From: Lachnoclostridium sp. An131
Lineage (GTDB): Bacteria; Bacillota; Clostridia; Lachnospirales; Lachnospiraceae
NCBI RefSeq assembly: GCF_002160825.1
Contig: NZ_NFLI01000006.1
Location: forward strand, 1-64,000
Reading direction: 5' to 3'
DNA length: 64,000 bases
Below, in pieces: positions 16,562 through 26,877 of this stretch. The position numbers and the translations under genes were made by a program. Under the pieces are notes generated by a model. That model was not told the origin of the DNA. It searched no databases and saw nothing but the letters and a program-made list of their open reading frames with translations. The number at the start of each line of letters is the position of its first letter. The first letter of the stretch is position 1.

Positions 16562-17620
16562 TTACTGCAAATGCTCGTACTGTTCTACATTCCCCTCCGC
16601 AAAACTCGGAAGTCCGTTATAGAGAGCAAGGGCGTATTTATACAGGATATAGGCCGTTACCGCCCCCGTACCCTCGCCCAGGTGCATCCCTGCGTGGATC
16701 GGCGCTTTCATTTCGAGCGCATCCAGCATCATCCGGCCTGCCGGCTCTGCGGAGCAGTGCGTGGCGACCATATATGCTTTGCAGGCCGGCGCCAGCTTCG
16801 CGGCGCAGTAGGCGGAAACGGAAGAAATAAAGCCGTCGATCAGTACGGGCACTCCGGCGATCGCGCCTCCGATATAGCAGCCGATCATACCTGCAATATC
16901 CAGACTTCCGATTTTGGACAGAACATCGAGGATGTCGTTGGGATCGGGTTTGTTTACAGCGATAGCCTGGCGGATCACTTCGATCTTGTGCTCCAGTCCG
17001 GCAGTGGAGAGGCCTGCGCCCCGTCCCGTCACTTCAGCCGGATCCTTAGAAAGAAGTACGGAAGCCATGGCGGAGCTGGGGGTCGTGTTGCCAATTCCCA
17101 TTTCCCCGGTGATGATCATGCGGTAGCCCTGATCACAGAGCTCCCGGACAGTTTCAATTCCGGTAATAACAGCCTGAATGGCCTCTTCCCTGGTCATGGC
17201 AGGCTCCTTCGCAATATTCCCGGTGCCGTAGCGCACGGCGCGGTTCCAAATCCGGGGATGCTTTCCGTCTGTCAGCATGCCGATATTGACAGGAATCACC
17301 TCGATTCCCTCCTGGCGGGCCAGGATACAGACGGAAGAAATGCGCTCTCCCATATTTTCCAACACCTGGGCCGTCACCTCGCTGCCCGTCTGGCTGACGC
17401 CCTCGGCTACTACACCATTGTCCGCTCCCATAATCACAACTACGGGATTGGGGTTTTCCACCTTTACTGTTCCGTAAATACCTGCCAGCTGGACTACCAT
17501 CTCTTCCAGCATTCCCATGCCCCTTAAGGGCTTGCACAGAGAATCCCAGTAAGCCCAGGATGCATCTGCAGCCTTCTGGTCAAAGGGCTTGATTTGTGCA
17601 AGATATTCTTCCAGTTCCAT
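16562..17620 (-). CDS. cobT: nicotinate-nucleotide-dimethylbenzimidazole phosphoribosyltransferase
   Basis: CobT makes alpha-ribazole phosphate by transferring the phosphoribosyl group of nicotinate mononucleotide to the lower-ligand base. From the ATG at 17620 (AAAGGA a dozen bases upstream) the protein is 352 residues, the standard size, starting MELEEYLAQIKPFD. It contains VVIMGADNGVVAEGVSQTG, GEMGIGNTTPSSAM and GRGAGL near the middle, and a C-terminal HLGEGTGAV with the catalytic-type glutamate. A longer upstream reading overlaps no ribosome binding site and is rejected. It ends directly against palindromic element B. Confidence 0.95.
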   Translation of the reverse strand: MELEEYLAQIKPFDQKAADASWAYWDSLCKPLRGMGMLEEMVVQLAGIYGTVKVENPNPVVVIMGADNGVVAEGVSQTGSEVTAQVLENMGERISSVCILARQEGIEVIPVNIGMLTDGKHPRIWNRAVRYGTGNIAKEPAMTREEAIQAVITGIETVRELCDQGYRMIITGEMGIGNTTPSSAMASVLLSKDPAEVTGRGAGLSTAGLEHKIEVIRQAIAVNKPDPNDILDVLSKIGSLDIAGMIGCYIGGAIAGVPVLIDGFISSVSAYCAAKLAPACKAYMVATHCSAEPAGRMMLDALEMKAPIHAGMHLGEGTGAVTAYILYKYALALYNGLPSFAEGNVEQYEHLQ

Positions 17621-17695
17621 TGTTTCCGCCGTCCTTTCCAAAATTCTATCTCTGCGCCGGTGTGCAGGGGCGGTATTCTCCTGCACACGGCGGTG

Positions 17696-18328
17696 TCAGC
17701 GTCCTCCCTGATACAGCATGGCGTTGCAGATGGCAGCTGCAATATTGCTGCCGCCCTTTCGTCCTCTGGGAACAATATAAGGCACGCCTGCCGTCATAAT
17801 TAATTCTTTTGCCTCCACTACATTGACAAAGCCTACCGGCGCACCAATAATCAGGGCCGGCTCTATTTTCCCTTCCTGTATCAACTCATAAAGACGGATC
17901 AGGGCTGTGGGAGCGTTGCCAACGGCGATAATCAGCGGACCGGAAAGCTCCGCCGCTTTCTCCATGCAGACCGCTGCCCGGGTACAGCCCTTTTCTTTTG
18001 CGGTTTCTGCCACGTCCGGATCGGACATAAAGCAGTAGACTTCCCCGCCGCATTCTGCCATACGCCTTTTGCTGATACCGGAAGCCGCCATTTTCGTGTC
18101 GGTGACAATGGAAGCTCCTGCATTTAAGGCGTCAATTCCCTTCTGCACCGCATGCTCGGAAAAGCAGAGGTTGTCTGCATAGTCAAAATCCGCTGATGTG
18201 TGGATGCAGCGTTTGATCACAGAAAACTCCGGCTCCGGCCAGGTACGGCCGCCCAGTTCCCTCGTAATGATTTCCATGCTCCGTTTTTCGATTTCCATGG
18301 GTTTCACAATTTCTATTTTTTCTAACAT
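17696..18328 (-). CDS. cbiC: cobalt-precorrin-8 methylmutase
   Basis: CbiC moves the C11 methyl group to C12 to give cobyrinic acid. The 210-residue protein has the family signature [11 protein letters not shown] with the catalytic histidine (His43), then [39 protein letters not shown] and [17 protein letters not shown]. All conserved blocks are intact and the length is normal. Its start overlaps the end of cbiP by 7 bases (18322-18328). Confidence 0.95.
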   Translation of the reverse strand: MLEKIEIVKPMEIEKRSMEIITRELGGRTWPEPEFSVIKRCIHTSADFDYADNLCFSEHAVQKGIDALNAGASIVTDTKMAASGISKRRMAECGGEVYCFMSDPDVAETAKEKGCTRAAVCMEKAAELSGPLIIAVGNAPTALIRLYELIQEGKIEPALIIGAPVGFVNVVEAKELIMTAGVPYIVPRGRKGGSNIAAAICNAMLYQGGR

Positions 18329-19839
18329 GTTATCCCTGCCTCTAATATCTCATATATACGATCCATGTCCAATGAGCTTCGTACCAAATCCGCCAGCTTG
18401 TCATATTCCCGGCGTTTGTGCTCTTCGGGATCAAAATGCCAGTTTCGAGGATCGATTCCCTTTTTGCGCATCAGACGGCTGACTGTCATAGCCGCCAGAT
18501 CTCCATAGTCGAAAATGCCGTGGAGATAGGTCCCAAACACGGTTCCTTCCGGATTGGAAATCCCATCCAGACGACCGTCCTCCAGATAAATGGTTTCCTG
18601 GCAGTCCCCTGTCTTTTCAGTCCGTCCCATGTGGATTTCATAGCCCTGGACCTCAAGTCCGGCAAACTCTCCGCAGGTGGAATCCGGGTTTATGCGGCCC
18701 TGAATCTGCGTTCTGGTTTTGGCCCTGGAAAATACGGTTTTTGTGTGAAGAAGCCCCATGCCCCGCATGCTTCCTCCATGCTCCACGCTGTCCGGATCCT
18801 CCAGAAGCTCTCCCAGCATCTGGTAGCCTCCGCAGATTCCCACCACAGGAACCTTCTGCTCAGACAGACGTAAAATGGCTGCTTCCATCCCGGATTCCCG
18901 GAGCCAGGCCAGATCGTCCATGGTATTCTTCGTTCCCGGAAGGAAAATCAGATCCGGGGCTCCAAGCTCCCCGGCGCTGCCTGCGTACCGAAGGGACACG
19001 CCGTCCATGCGCTCAAATACATTAAAATCTGTGAAATTGGAGATGTGAGGCAGACGGACGACCGCCAGATCAATGACGCCCTTCCGCTCCGTGTGGGTCA
19101 GGCGGTCTGAGAGGCTGTCCTCATCGTCAATATCCAGCGGGGTCATGGGAACCACGCCTACGACCGGAATCCCTGTCTTCTCCTCAATCATCTGAAGCCC
19201 CGGCTTCAGGATCTCCACATCTCCTCGGAACTTGTTGATAATCAGGCCTTTGATCATGGCCTGCTCTTCCGGCTCCAGAAGCTTCACGGTGCCGTACAGG
19301 GAGGCAAATACGCCGCCCCGGTCAATATCTCCGCAGAGCAGCACTGGCGCTTCCGCAATCCGGGCCATTCCCATATTAACGATGTCGTTTTCCTTCAGAT
19401 TGATTTCTGCGGGGCTGCCGGCTCCCTCTATGACGATAATGTCGTATTCGTCCGACAGCTTGCCAAAGGCCTTCTCAATCTCGGGAATCAGCTGCCTTTT
19501 GTTTGCATAATAATCCATAGCCTTCATATTCCCAAGAACCTCGCCATTGACAATCACCTGGCTTCCCACATTGCTGGTGGGTTTTAAGAGAATCGGATTC
19601 ATCTCCACTGTGGGCTCGATTCCCGCTGCCTCCGCCTGCATGGCCTGAGCACGCCCTATCTCCAGCCCATCCTTCGTAATATAAGAATTCAGAGCCATGT
19701 TCTGGGATTTAAAGGGGGCTGTCCTGTAGCCGTCCTGCATGAAAACCCGGCAGAGCCCTGCCACGAGAAAGCTTTTTCCCGCATTGGACATGGTACCCTG
19801 CACCATGATAACCTTTGCTTTTTGTTTCTTTTCACTCAT
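18322..19839 (-). CDS. cbiP: cobyric acid synthase
   Basis: CbiP (CobQ) amidates carboxylates b, d, e and g of adenosylcobyrinic acid a,c-diamide using glutamine and ATP. From the ATG at 19839 it is 505 residues, starting [20 protein letters not shown] with P-loop-like [17 protein letters not shown] and the central [13 protein letters not shown] lie in the ATPase domain. The glutaminase domain has the nucleophile motif [10 protein letters not shown] and a late histidine in YLHGIFD. The start overlaps the cobD end by 8 bases. The longer reading that starts inside cobD is not supported. Confidence 0.95.
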   Translation of the reverse strand: MSEKKQKAKVIMVQGTMSNAGKSFLVAGLCRVFMQDGYRTAPFKSQNMALNSYITKDGLEIGRAQAMQAEAAGIEPTVEMNPILLKPTSNVGSQVIVNGEVLGNMKAMDYYANKRQLIPEIEKAFGKLSDEYDIIVIEGAGSPAEINLKENDIVNMGMARIAEAPVLLCGDIDRGGVFASLYGTVKLLEPEEQAMIKGLIINKFRGDVEILKPGLQMIEEKTGIPVVGVVPMTPLDIDDEDSLSDRLTHTERKGVIDLAVVRLPHISNFTDFNVFERMDGVSLRYAGSAGELGAPDLIFLPGTKNTMDDLAWLRESGMEAAILRLSEQKVPVVGICGGYQMLGELLEDPDSVEHGGSMRGMGLLHTKTVFSRAKTRTQIQGRINPDSTCGEFAGLEVQGYEIHMGRTEKTGDCQETIYLEDGRLDGISNPEGTVFGTYLHGIFDYGDLAAMTVSRLMRKKGIDPRNWHFDPEEHKRREYDKLADLVRSSLDMDRIYEILEAGITC

Positions 19840-20935
19840 GTCTGCCCACAACCTTTCCAAGCGCAGCCTGCAGCCTCTCGTTTTCTGCCCTGCCACGGAC
19901 TGCCGTCCGGTAATAATCTGCTCCAAGTCCCCGGTAGTTTGCGCAGGAGCGGAGGAGAATTCCCTCTTTCAGCAGGCGCTCTGTCAGCTTTTTGTCTCCC
20001 TGCGCCCGGAAGCACAGGTAATTGGCCTGTCCATCCAGCACGTGAAAGCCCATATCTTCCAGAGATTTTTTCAGGAAGGCACGTTCTTCTGTGACAAGGC
20101 GGATGGTCCGCTCCCGAAAGCCCTCTGCCTGCAAAGCTGCGATTCCCGCTGCCTGGGCCGCCTCCGACACCGCCCAGGGCTGTCCAGCCCTGCGCATCCG
20201 CTCAAGAAGCTCTGTATCTGAAGAAAGCACGTACCCAAGCCGAAGTCCGGGAATTGCATAAAGCTTCGTAAATGACTTCAATATCACCAGACCGGGATAC
20301 TCCTCCAGAAGATCGGCGAGGGAATACTCTTCCTTCTCCGGCACAAAATCCAGAAAGCATTCGTCCAGAAGCACCCGGACTCCCAGTTCCCGGGAGCGGT
20401 CAAGCAGCTTTTGGATCAGTGGTTTTTCTGTAAGAAGCCCCGTCGGGTTGTTGGGATTGCACAGGAATACCAAATCAAGCTCCGGGGACAGCTTTTCGAG
20501 GAAGGAGTCCGTCACTGGAGCTTCGCCCAGCTCATGAAACAGGAGCTCTGTCCCTGTCTGTACCAGAGCTTCCTCATACTCCGCAAACGCAGGCGCTGTC
20601 ACAAGAGCTTTTTTCGGACGAAGGGCATATACCAATCGGTATATTAAATCTGCGCCTCCATTCCCGCACAGAATGTACTCTGTTTTCTGCCCTGTATGCT
20701 CCGCCAGCGCTTTCCTCAATTTTCTGCAGAAGGGATCCGGATAAAAAAGCGCCCGATCCATGCTTTCCACAATTGCCTCACGGACGCCTGGCGGCATTCC
20801 CAAAGGATTGATGTTTGCAGAAAAATCAAGAAGGTCCGACGGGGCAAACCCGCTTTTTTCCGCAGCGCCCTCCAGATCGCCTCCATGGAGGAAGCCGGCA
20901 GCCTCCGTCTCTTTCCTCTTCCTACACTCTGCCAT
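19832..20935 (-). CDS. cobD: threonine-phosphate decarboxylase (class I/II aminotransferase fold)
   Basis: A PLP enzyme that makes (R)-1-amino-2-propanol phosphate from threonine phosphate for CbiB. The 367-residue protein has HGGDLEGAA and [14 protein letters not shown] at the N-terminus, CNPNNPTG, the acidic LLDECFLDF and the PLP lysine in [15 protein letters not shown]. The opening HGGD and SANINPLG motifs favour CobD over histidinol-phosphate aminotransferase, which shares the fold; the operon context supports it. The start overlaps the end of the hemC fusion by 14 bases. Confidence 0.92.
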   Translation of the reverse strand: MAECRKRKETEAAGFLHGGDLEGAAEKSGFAPSDLLDFSANINPLGMPPGVREAIVESMDRALFYPDPFCRKLRKALAEHTGQKTEYILCGNGGADLIYRLVYALRPKKALVTAPAFAEYEEALVQTGTELLFHELGEAPVTDSFLEKLSPELDLVFLCNPNNPTGLLTEKPLIQKLLDRSRELGVRVLLDECFLDFVPEKEEYSLADLLEEYPGLVILKSFTKLYAIPGLRLGYVLSSDTELLERMRRAGQPWAVSEAAQAAGIAALQAEGFRERTIRLVTEERAFLKKSLEDMGFHVLDGQANYLCFRAQGDKKLTERLLKEGILLRSCANYRGLGADYYRTAVRGRAENERLQAALGKVVGRHE

Positions 20936-23342
20936 ATTTCCGATCCTTCCTCAGCACATCCCGCATTCCCTCTGCTGTGTATTCCACAGCGCTGGCGTAC
21001 ACGGGAATCCCTGCCTTCACCGCAGCCCTTTCCGTCACAGGGCCGATACAAATTACCCTGACAGAAAGCTTTGCCGGTTCCGGTACCATAGCTGCGAAGG
21101 CCTTTACCGCAGAAGCGCTGGCAAAGGTCACATAATCCACCTGAGACAGCAGCCTGTTCAGCTCGTCTGCTTTGCGGTAATCCCTTTCGGTCTTGTAAAG
21201 TGCCACGTCTGTATATGCTATGCCTGCTTCTGAAAGCGCCTTCGGCAGCTCGTCCGAAGCCTCTCTTGCGCGCAGAAGGAGAACTCTGTCTTCCGCGGTC
21301 AGGCCTGGGATCCATTCAGATGCCAAATCGGCGCTGGAGTAGCAGGATGGCACAAAATCCGCATAGATTCCTGCTTCCTCCAAAGCTGTCTTTGTTCCCT
21401 CGCCAATCACTGCAAAACGAAGGGAAGAGAGCCTTCTGATATCGATCCGGTGCTTCTTCAGAGCCTTCCGGAACAGTTCTACGCCGTTTCTGCTTGTGAA
21501 AACTGCCCAGGTATAAGGAATTTCCTGGCCCAGGGCCAGCTCCTCTACCGCCTGCAGAAGGGAGGAGGCCTCCAGCTCCTTTGTACCAATCAGGCTGAGG
21601 GGAATCACTTCTGCCCCATCCTCAGAAAAGACGTGCTTCTGCTTTTCACACATGGACGGCGTCCCTGTGAGAAGCACCCGCACACCGGACAGCGGCCCTC
21701 TTCCGTACCAGGACAGCTCTTCCGAAAGCCCTGCCACGCCGCCTGCCACTGTAATCGCCGGCGTCTGGATTCCTGCTTCCTCCGCCCGGGCTGCAATATT
21801 CTCCAGAGTACCCGTAACAGCTCTCTGACGTGCGGTCGTTCCCTCCTGAATCACCGCAGCCGGAGTCTTCGGATCCTTTCCGTTTGCAATCAGCTGAGAC
21901 GCAATATTTGGAAGATTTCTAAGGCCCATAAGGAATACCAGCGTCCCCTCTTCCTTTGCAAGCGTCGCGTAATCCAGCACGCTTCCTTCCTTGTCTGCGC
22001 TCTCATGTCCTGTGATCACATGGAAGGACGACGCGTAGTCCCGGTGCGTCACAGGGATGCCCGCATAGGCGGGAGCTGCATAGGAGGATGATACGCCGGG
22101 AACAATCTCAAATTCCACGCCTGCCTTTAACAGCTCCTGGGCTTCCTCGCCGCCGCGGCCGAAGATAAAGGGATCTCCGCCCTTGACCCGGGCCACGTTC
22201 TTTCCTTCCAGAGCCTTTTCCACCAGAAGAGCGTTCGTCTCCTCCTGCCGGAGATGGTGCCTGTCCGCCCGCTTGCCCGCATAAATCAGTTCTGCATCCT
22301 CTCTGGCCTCGTTTAAGACGGCAGCGGAAGCCAGATTGTCATAAACCAGAACATCCGCCTTCCGGATACAGTCAAGTGCTTTCACCGTGAGCAGTCCCAT
22401 ATCTCCGGGGCCCGCTCCCAGAAGCCAGACCTTTCCCTGCTTCACCTTCCGGGCCAGGCCTTCGCCAAGAGCCTGTGCCCTCTCCAGCCTCTTTCCCTCA
22501 TTCCTTTCAGGCAGAGAAATGCTTTCTTCCGCTTTTCGAAGCCTTACTCCGTCCGGCGCATACAGTACACTCATATGGAGGCCTCCATCCTTCAGCCGGC
22601 ACAATCCGGCTGCCGGAGCATTGCAGCTCCCGCCGATTGCCTTCAGAAAGCTCCGCTCCGCCTCGAGCTCCAGCGCCGCCTCCGGACAATGAATCGCCTC
22701 AAGCACCTCCGTCAGACGTCCTTCCTTTGCTTCCACCGCCAGAATCCCCTGGCCTGCTGCCGGAAGGAAAGCATCCGGCTCCAGGTACTCCAGATGAATT
22801 CCGTCCCCTTCCATGATCCCAAGACGCTCCAGTCCCGCCGCTGCCAGAAGGATCGCGTCATACTGCCCCTCCTTCAGCTTCCGTATCCGTGTCTGCACAT
22901 TGCCCCGCAGAAGCTTGATCTGCACCAGGGGATTCAACTCCCGGATCTGCAGCTCCCGGCGCAGAGAGCTGGTGCCCACAACGCTGCCCGGAGCAAGCTC
23001 TGCCGCCCGGATTCCGCTCGTCGTCACAAGCACATCCCGCACATCCGCACGGGAGAGCACGGCTCCGATCCCAAGCCCCTCCGGAAACTCCATGGGCATA
23101 TCCTTGGCGCTGTGCACTGCCAGATCAATGTCCTCCCGGAGGAGGGCTTCCTCCAGCTCCCGTGTAAATACGCCCTTTCCTCCAAAGGAGGTAAGGGCGC
23201 GGTCCAGCTGCTCATCTCCCTTGGTAGACATTTCCACAATCTCTATTTCAGCCTCTGGAAACGTCGCTTCTATCCTCTGCCGCACCAAATCCGTCTGAAC
23301 CAGGGCCAGCCTGCTTTTTCTCGTTCCTATCCGAATTTTCAT
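20922..23342 (-). CDS. hemC: fused hydroxymethylbilane synthase / uroporphyrinogen-III C-methyltransferase / uroporphyrinogen-III synthase
   Basis: One 806-residue protein joins three successive tetrapyrrole enzymes. Residues 1-301 are HemC (RIGTRKSRLALVQTDLV; AVHSAKDMP; GTSSLRRELQ; dipyrromethane cysteine Cys240 in IGGSCNAPAAG). Residues 303-545 are CobA/SUMT (VWLLGAGPGDMGLLTVKAL; ARVKGGDPFIFGRGGEEAQ; PGVSSSYAAPAYAGIPVTHR), which makes precorrin-2. Residues about 550-806 are HemD (VRVLLTGTP; FTSRNGVELFRKAL; the VTFASASAV region). CobA-HemD fusions are frequent in Clostridia; fusion to HemC on the same chain is rarer. It converts porphobilinogen to precorrin-2, feeding CbiL after oxidation and cobalt insertion by enzymes not seen here. 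Confidence 0.94.
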   Translation of the reverse strand: MKIRIGTRKSRLALVQTDLVRQRIEATFPEAEIEIVEMSTKGDEQLDRALTSFGGKGVFTRELEEALLREDIDLAVHSAKDMPMEFPEGLGIGAVLSRADVRDVLVTTSGIRAAELAPGSVVGTSSLRRELQIRELNPLVQIKLLRGNVQTRIRKLKEGQYDAILLAAAGLERLGIMEGDGIHLEYLEPDAFLPAAGQGILAVEAKEGRLTEVLEAIHCPEAALELEAERSFLKAIGGSCNAPAAGLCRLKDGGLHMSVLYAPDGVRLRKAEESISLPERNEGKRLERAQALGEGLARKVKQGKVWLLGAGPGDMGLLTVKALDCIRKADVLVYDNLASAAVLNEAREDAELIYAGKRADRHHLRQEETNALLVEKALEGKNVARVKGGDPFIFGRGGEEAQELLKAGVEFEIVPGVSSSYAAPAYAGIPVTHRDYASSFHVITGHESADKEGSVLDYATLAKEEGTLVFLMGLRNLPNIASQLIANGKDPKTPAAVIQEGTTARQRAVTGTLENIAARAEEAGIQTPAITVAGGVAGLSEELSWYGRGPLSGVRVLLTGTPSMCEKQKHVFSEDGAEVIPLSLIGTKELEASSLLQAVEELALGQEIPYTWAVFTSRNGVELFRKALKKHRIDIRRLSSLRFAVIGEGTKTALEEAGIYADFVPSCYSSADLASEWIPGLTAEDRVLLLRAREASDELPKALSEAGIAYTDVALYKTERDYRKADELNRLLSQVDYVTFASASAVKAFAAMVPEPAKLSVRVICIGPVTERAAVKAGIPVYASAVEYTAEGMRDVLRKDRKYGRV

Positions 23343-23391
23343 CTTTCCTCCTGACGCCCGGCCGCCCTTCCCGGGCCTGCTCCGGCTTTCC

Positions 23392-24129
23392 TTACCGCTC
23401 CAGCTTGTATCCCCGCGGCGTAATCATACGCCCCTTGCTCACGTAAGTCTGGGAATTTCCAATCAGAACCACGCTGAACATGTCGATCTCAGCATTTTTC
23501 AGCTCTGCAAGAGTCGTAACCTGGCTTTGCTCACCTTTTCGTCCTGCATGGCGCACGATTCCCACCGGGGTCTCAGGCTTCCGATACTTCATCAGAATAT
23601 CTGCTGCCTGCTCTACATATCCCGTTCTCTTTTTACTCTTGGGATTGTAAAGGCAGACGATCAGGTCACTCTGTCCCGCACAGTCGATCCTCTTCATAAT
23701 TAAATCCAGCGGCGTCATCAGATCACTTAAGCTGATGACTGCAAAATCATGCATCAGCGGAGCGCCAAGAATCGAAGCCGCCGCGCTGGCCGCCGTCACA
23801 CCCGGCACCGTCTCAATCTCAATCTCTGCATCCATCTCATCAGCAACCTGATAAATGATGCCGGCCATTCCGTATATCCCGCTGTCGCCGGAGCTCACCA
23901 TCGCCACCGTCTGATCCTTCATGGCTTCCTCTACAGCCATCCGGCAGCGCTTCACCTCCTGCATCATCGGCGTCGCCAGATATTTCTTATCCGGGAAAAA
24001 CTCCTTCAGCATTTCCACATAGGTAGTGTAGCCTGTGACTATATCTGCCTTTTCAATCACATCGATGCATTTCGCAGTCATATGCTCGTAACCGCCCGGG
24101 CCGAAGCCCACCACGTACAACTTTCCCAT
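23392..24129 (-). CDS. cbiH: cobalt-precorrin-3 C17-methyltransferase
   Basis: CbiH methylates C17 and drives ring contraction to cobalt-precorrin-4. The 245-residue protein is a tetrapyrrole methylase: LYVVGFGPGGYEHMTAKC at the N-terminus, VSSGDSGIYGMAGI, and VPGVTAASAAASILGAPLMH, followed by the CbiH-type SLSDLMTPLDLIMKRI. The block CLYNPKSKKR near 185 is typical of CbiH/CobJ. It sits between hemA and the hemC fusion, with 15 bases to hemA and 49 to the fusion. Confidence 0.94.
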   Translation of the reverse strand: MGKLYVVGFGPGGYEHMTAKCIDVIEKADIVTGYTTYVEMLKEFFPDKKYLATPMMQEVKRCRMAVEEAMKDQTVAMVSSGDSGIYGMAGIIYQVADEMDAEIEIETVPGVTAASAAASILGAPLMHDFAVISLSDLMTPLDLIMKRIDCAGQSDLIVCLYNPKSKKRTGYVEQAADILMKYRKPETPVGIVRHAGRKGEQSQVTTLAELKNAEIDMFSVVLIGNSQTYVSKGRMITPRGYKLER

Positions 24130-24144
24130 TCTTCATCCTCCTGT

Positions 24145-25332
24145 TTAAGGCTGCAGACAGCGGAAAAAAGCCCGAAGCTCTTCCGGATCTGCATTCTCCC
24201 GAATCCGGTAAAACAGCTTGTCAATCGCCCTGTCAAGTCCTTTGCGCTCTGCCTCCTCCTCGATCCATGCCTTCGTGGCCTGAATCTGCGGCACAGCCTG
24301 CTGGAAAATCATCCAGCGCATAAAGTCCTCCTGATACTCGTCCAAAATCTCTCCTGCCTGGCGGACTGCCTGCTTCTTTGCCTGGTTGTTGGCCCGCGCA
24401 AGCTCCTCAAAATCATCCATATTATAAAAGAAGGTCCGAGACAGGCCCGCAATGCTTTCCTCGATATCTACGGGAACCGCCAGATCCACAAATACTCTGG
24501 GCTTGTCCGTCTTCAGCTTTTCCTTTACCCTGGCGCAGGTCAGCGTATAATGCGGACTGGCTGTTGCGCTGATCACGACATCCATCTGATCCAGGTATTC
24601 ATACCGTTCCTTATAGTCAATCAGCGTATTGGACTCACTCTTGATATGCGCGTCGTGAGTCAGAGTCACATTGCGGATTGTGCTGTAAATATGCAGGCCC
24701 TTCATACTGTAAAGGTTCTTCAGCACAATGCTTCCAATCTGGCCTGTTCCTCCGATAACCATCACATTTTTTCCTGACAGGCCGCCCAGCGCCTCGTCCG
24801 CTGCCTTGACCGCCAGTGTGGCCGTAGACACAGAGGTCTTGGAAAGATCGGTTTCTGTCTTGATTTTCTTTGCGCAGGTAATCGCATAACGAAACAGAGT
24901 GTTCAGGTATTTTCCTGCAGTCCCTGTCTCCAGAGCCTGCTCCTGGGCCTTTTTCACCTGTCCGAGAATCTGATCCTCACCTACCACCATGGAGTCCAGT
25001 CCCGCCGTTACCGAAAACAGGTGACAGACTGCCTTCTCATCCTGGTAAAACCGCAGATAATCCGCCACGTCCTGGCGGTCTCCGGCCCCGGCCTCCCGCA
25101 GGATCAGCTGCTGCTGAAGCGTGAACAGGTTTTTCCTCTGTCCCTCCTGATCTCCATAATAGGTATAGATCTCCGTCCGATTGCAGGTCGCAATCACCAC
25201 GCTCTCCGCGGCGCCTCCCTCAGAGATCAGAAGCTTCATCAATTCCTCCTGCTGCTCCTTCGTAAAGGCAAACAGCTCCCGGATCTCCAGCGGCGCGGTC
25301 TTATGGCTGATGCTGACAAGCCGAATGCTCAT
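24145..25332 (-). CDS. hemA: glutamyl-tRNA reductase
   Basis: HemA reduces glutamyl-tRNA to glutamate-1-semialdehyde, the entry to C5 tetrapyrrole synthesis. The 395-residue protein has the catalytic cysteine in VVIATCNRTEIY (Cys50), SVTAGLDSMVVGEDQILGQV, a Rossmann motif VMVIGGTGQIGSIV and a helical C-terminal dimerisation region. It is on the short side for the family but no block is missing. It is coupled to cbiF by an ATGA overlap (25329-25332), placing tetrapyrrole supply under the same cobalamin control. The next enzyme, HemL, is not in this window. Confidence 0.94.
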   Translation of the reverse strand: MSIRLVSISHKTAPLEIRELFAFTKEQQEELMKLLISEGGAAESVVIATCNRTEIYTYYGDQEGQRKNLFTLQQQLILREAGAGDRQDVADYLRFYQDEKAVCHLFSVTAGLDSMVVGEDQILGQVKKAQEQALETGTAGKYLNTLFRYAITCAKKIKTETDLSKTSVSTATLAVKAADEALGGLSGKNVMVIGGTGQIGSIVLKNLYSMKGLHIYSTIRNVTLTHDAHIKSESNTLIDYKERYEYLDQMDVVISATASPHYTLTCARVKEKLKTDKPRVFVDLAVPVDIEESIAGLSRTFFYNMDDFEELARANNQAKKQAVRQAGEILDEYQEDFMRWMIFQQAVPQIQATKAWIEEEAERKGLDRAIDKLFYRIRENADPEELRAFFRCLQP

Positions 25333-26087
25333 GATGCGTCTACTCCCTTTCTGAACTCATGTGTAAAGGTCTTATCATAAAGCTTTGACAGCTCATATTC
25401 GTCTCCAAGGAAATCTCCGACTACCGTCAGCGCAGTCTTCCGGATTCCTGCCTCGCGTACCTTGTCGGCGATATCAAGCAGCGTGCCTCTTACGATTTTC
25501 TGGTCCTCCCAGGTCGCCTTATAGACCACAGCCACCGGCGTATCCGGCCGGTATTCCTCCCGCAGCGTCGCAGAAAGCTCGTCCATCATTCCCACACTCA
25601 GGAAAATCACCATCGTCGCGTGATGCTTTGCCAGGTCGCGCAGCTTTTCTCCTTCCGGCATGGGAGTACGCCCCTCCATCCTTGTGAGAATCACGGTCTG
25701 ACTGACGCCAGGCAGCGTGTACTCCTTCTTCAATACTGCCGCTGTCGCAAGGAAGGAGCTGACACCTGGAATCACCTCGTACTCAATTCCCATACGCTCC
25801 AGCGCGTCCATCTGCTCCCGGTGCGCTCCGAATACTGCCGGATCGCCCGTATGGACTCTTACCACCTTCAGCCCCTTTTCCTCTCCGTCCTTCATAACTG
25901 CCAGTACCTCTTCCAGCGTCATGCCTGCGCTGTTATAAATGACCGCGTCCGGCTTCGCGTCTCTCAAAACCTCCGGGTTCACCAGTGAACCCGCGTAAAT
26001 AATTATATCCGCGCTGTCAATCAGCTTTTTCCCCTTAATCGTCAGAAGCTCCGGATCTCCCGGCCCCGCTCCGATAAATGATACCAT
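25329..26087 (-). CDS. cbiF: cobalt-precorrin-4 C11-methyltransferase
   Basis: CbiF methylates C11 of cobalt-precorrin-4. The 252-residue tetrapyrrole methylase has VSFIGAGPGDPELLTIKGKK, YAGSLVNPEVL, VRVHTGDPAVFGAHREQMD and IPGVSSFLATAAVLKKEYT. The ending FTHEFRKGVDAS is typical of CbiF/CobM. A GAGG-containing purine stretch precedes the ATG at 26087. A 97-base gap separates it from cbiL; I see no terminator or promoter there. Confidence 0.95.
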   Translation of the reverse strand: MVSFIGAGPGDPELLTIKGKKLIDSADIIIYAGSLVNPEVLRDAKPDAVIYNSAGMTLEEVLAVMKDGEEKGLKVVRVHTGDPAVFGAHREQMDALERMGIEYEVIPGVSSFLATAAVLKKEYTLPGVSQTVILTRMEGRTPMPEGEKLRDLAKHHATMVIFLSVGMMDELSATLREEYRPDTPVAVVYKATWEDQKIVRGTLLDIADKVREAGIRKTALTVVGDFLGDEYELSKLYDKTFTHEFRKGVDAS

Positions 26088-26184
26088 TTCTTTTTCCTCT
26101 TCTCTCTTCTTCTATAACAATTCAGAATCCTCAGCGTCCGTATCGTCTGTGTCATAAGGATCATGCACTCTTGGTACGCTGCTC

Positions 26185-26877
26185 CTATCTTTTTATCATG
26201 ACAGTCGTAAAATAGCTGTATTCCCGCCCCGGATCCAGGGGACCGATATACTCATCCTTCATGCCCACGCAGCTTAAGACTGTCGCACAGCTCCGGGGAC
26301 GGTTATACTGATCCAGCAGCTCTCCGATCCTTTCAATGCTGCTGCCCGCCTTCATCACCACCACATTGTCAAAGCCTGCTATGGCGTCCTCCAGCGCCTT
26401 TCCCGCCTTCACAGAAGGCACGATCACCAGAGACTCATTCCCCTCCATCAGCGGAAGCCCAGCCGCTGCCGCTCCGCTGCAGAAGGAAGGAATGCCCGGA
26501 ATAATCTCCGTCTCATAGCCGTGCTCTGCCGCATACTGATTCACATACATATAGGTGCTGTAGACCGCCACATCTCCCAGCGTGATCATTGCTACATTTT
26601 TTCCCTGATCCAGGACCTCTGTCAGCTGCTTTCCGGCGGCTTCCCGGCAGCGCTTTCTCTCCTCTTTGTCCTTTGCCATCCGGAAAACGACTTCCATAAG
26701 TGCTTTCTTCTGAAGGCTCACCACCGGACGGATGATCTCCAGAGCCGTGCTTCTTTCTCCCTCTTCCTTCACTGGCACGGCGATCACATCTGCTTCTTCC
26801 AGAATCCGTTTTGCCTTCAATGTCAAAAGCTCCGGATCTCCCGGCCCTACGCCGATCCCGTATAATTTTCCTTTCAT
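26185..26877 (-). CDS. cbiL: cobalt-precorrin-2 C20-methyltransferase
   Basis: CbiL methylates C20, the first corrin-specific methylation. The 230-residue protein has LYGIGVGPGDPELLTLKAKR at the N-terminus, ITLGDVAVYSTYMYV, and IPGIPSFCSGAAAAGLPLM, then VVMKAGSSIERI and the C-terminal YSYFTTVMIKR. The STYMYV segment is characteristic of CbiL/CobI. GGGGAGA lies before the ATG at 26877. It is the first dedicated cobalamin gene after tcdA; the 122-base gap between them contains nothing I can name. Confidence 0.94.
   Translation of the reverse strand: MKGKLYGIGVGPGDPELLTLKAKRILEEADVIAVPVKEEGERSTALEIIRPVVSLQKKALMEVVFRMAKDKEERKRCREAAGKQLTEVLDQGKNVAMITLGDVAVYSTYMYVNQYAAEHGYETEIIPGIPSFCSGAAAAGLPLMEGNESLVIVPSVKAGKALEDAIAGFDNVVVMKAGSSIERIGELLDQYNRPRSCATVLSCVGMKDEYIGPLDPGREYSYFTTVMIKR

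Noticed and set aside
18418-18873. Plus-strand frame inside cbiP
   Set aside because: Shadow of the cbiP glutaminase domain; no start signal or family motif.
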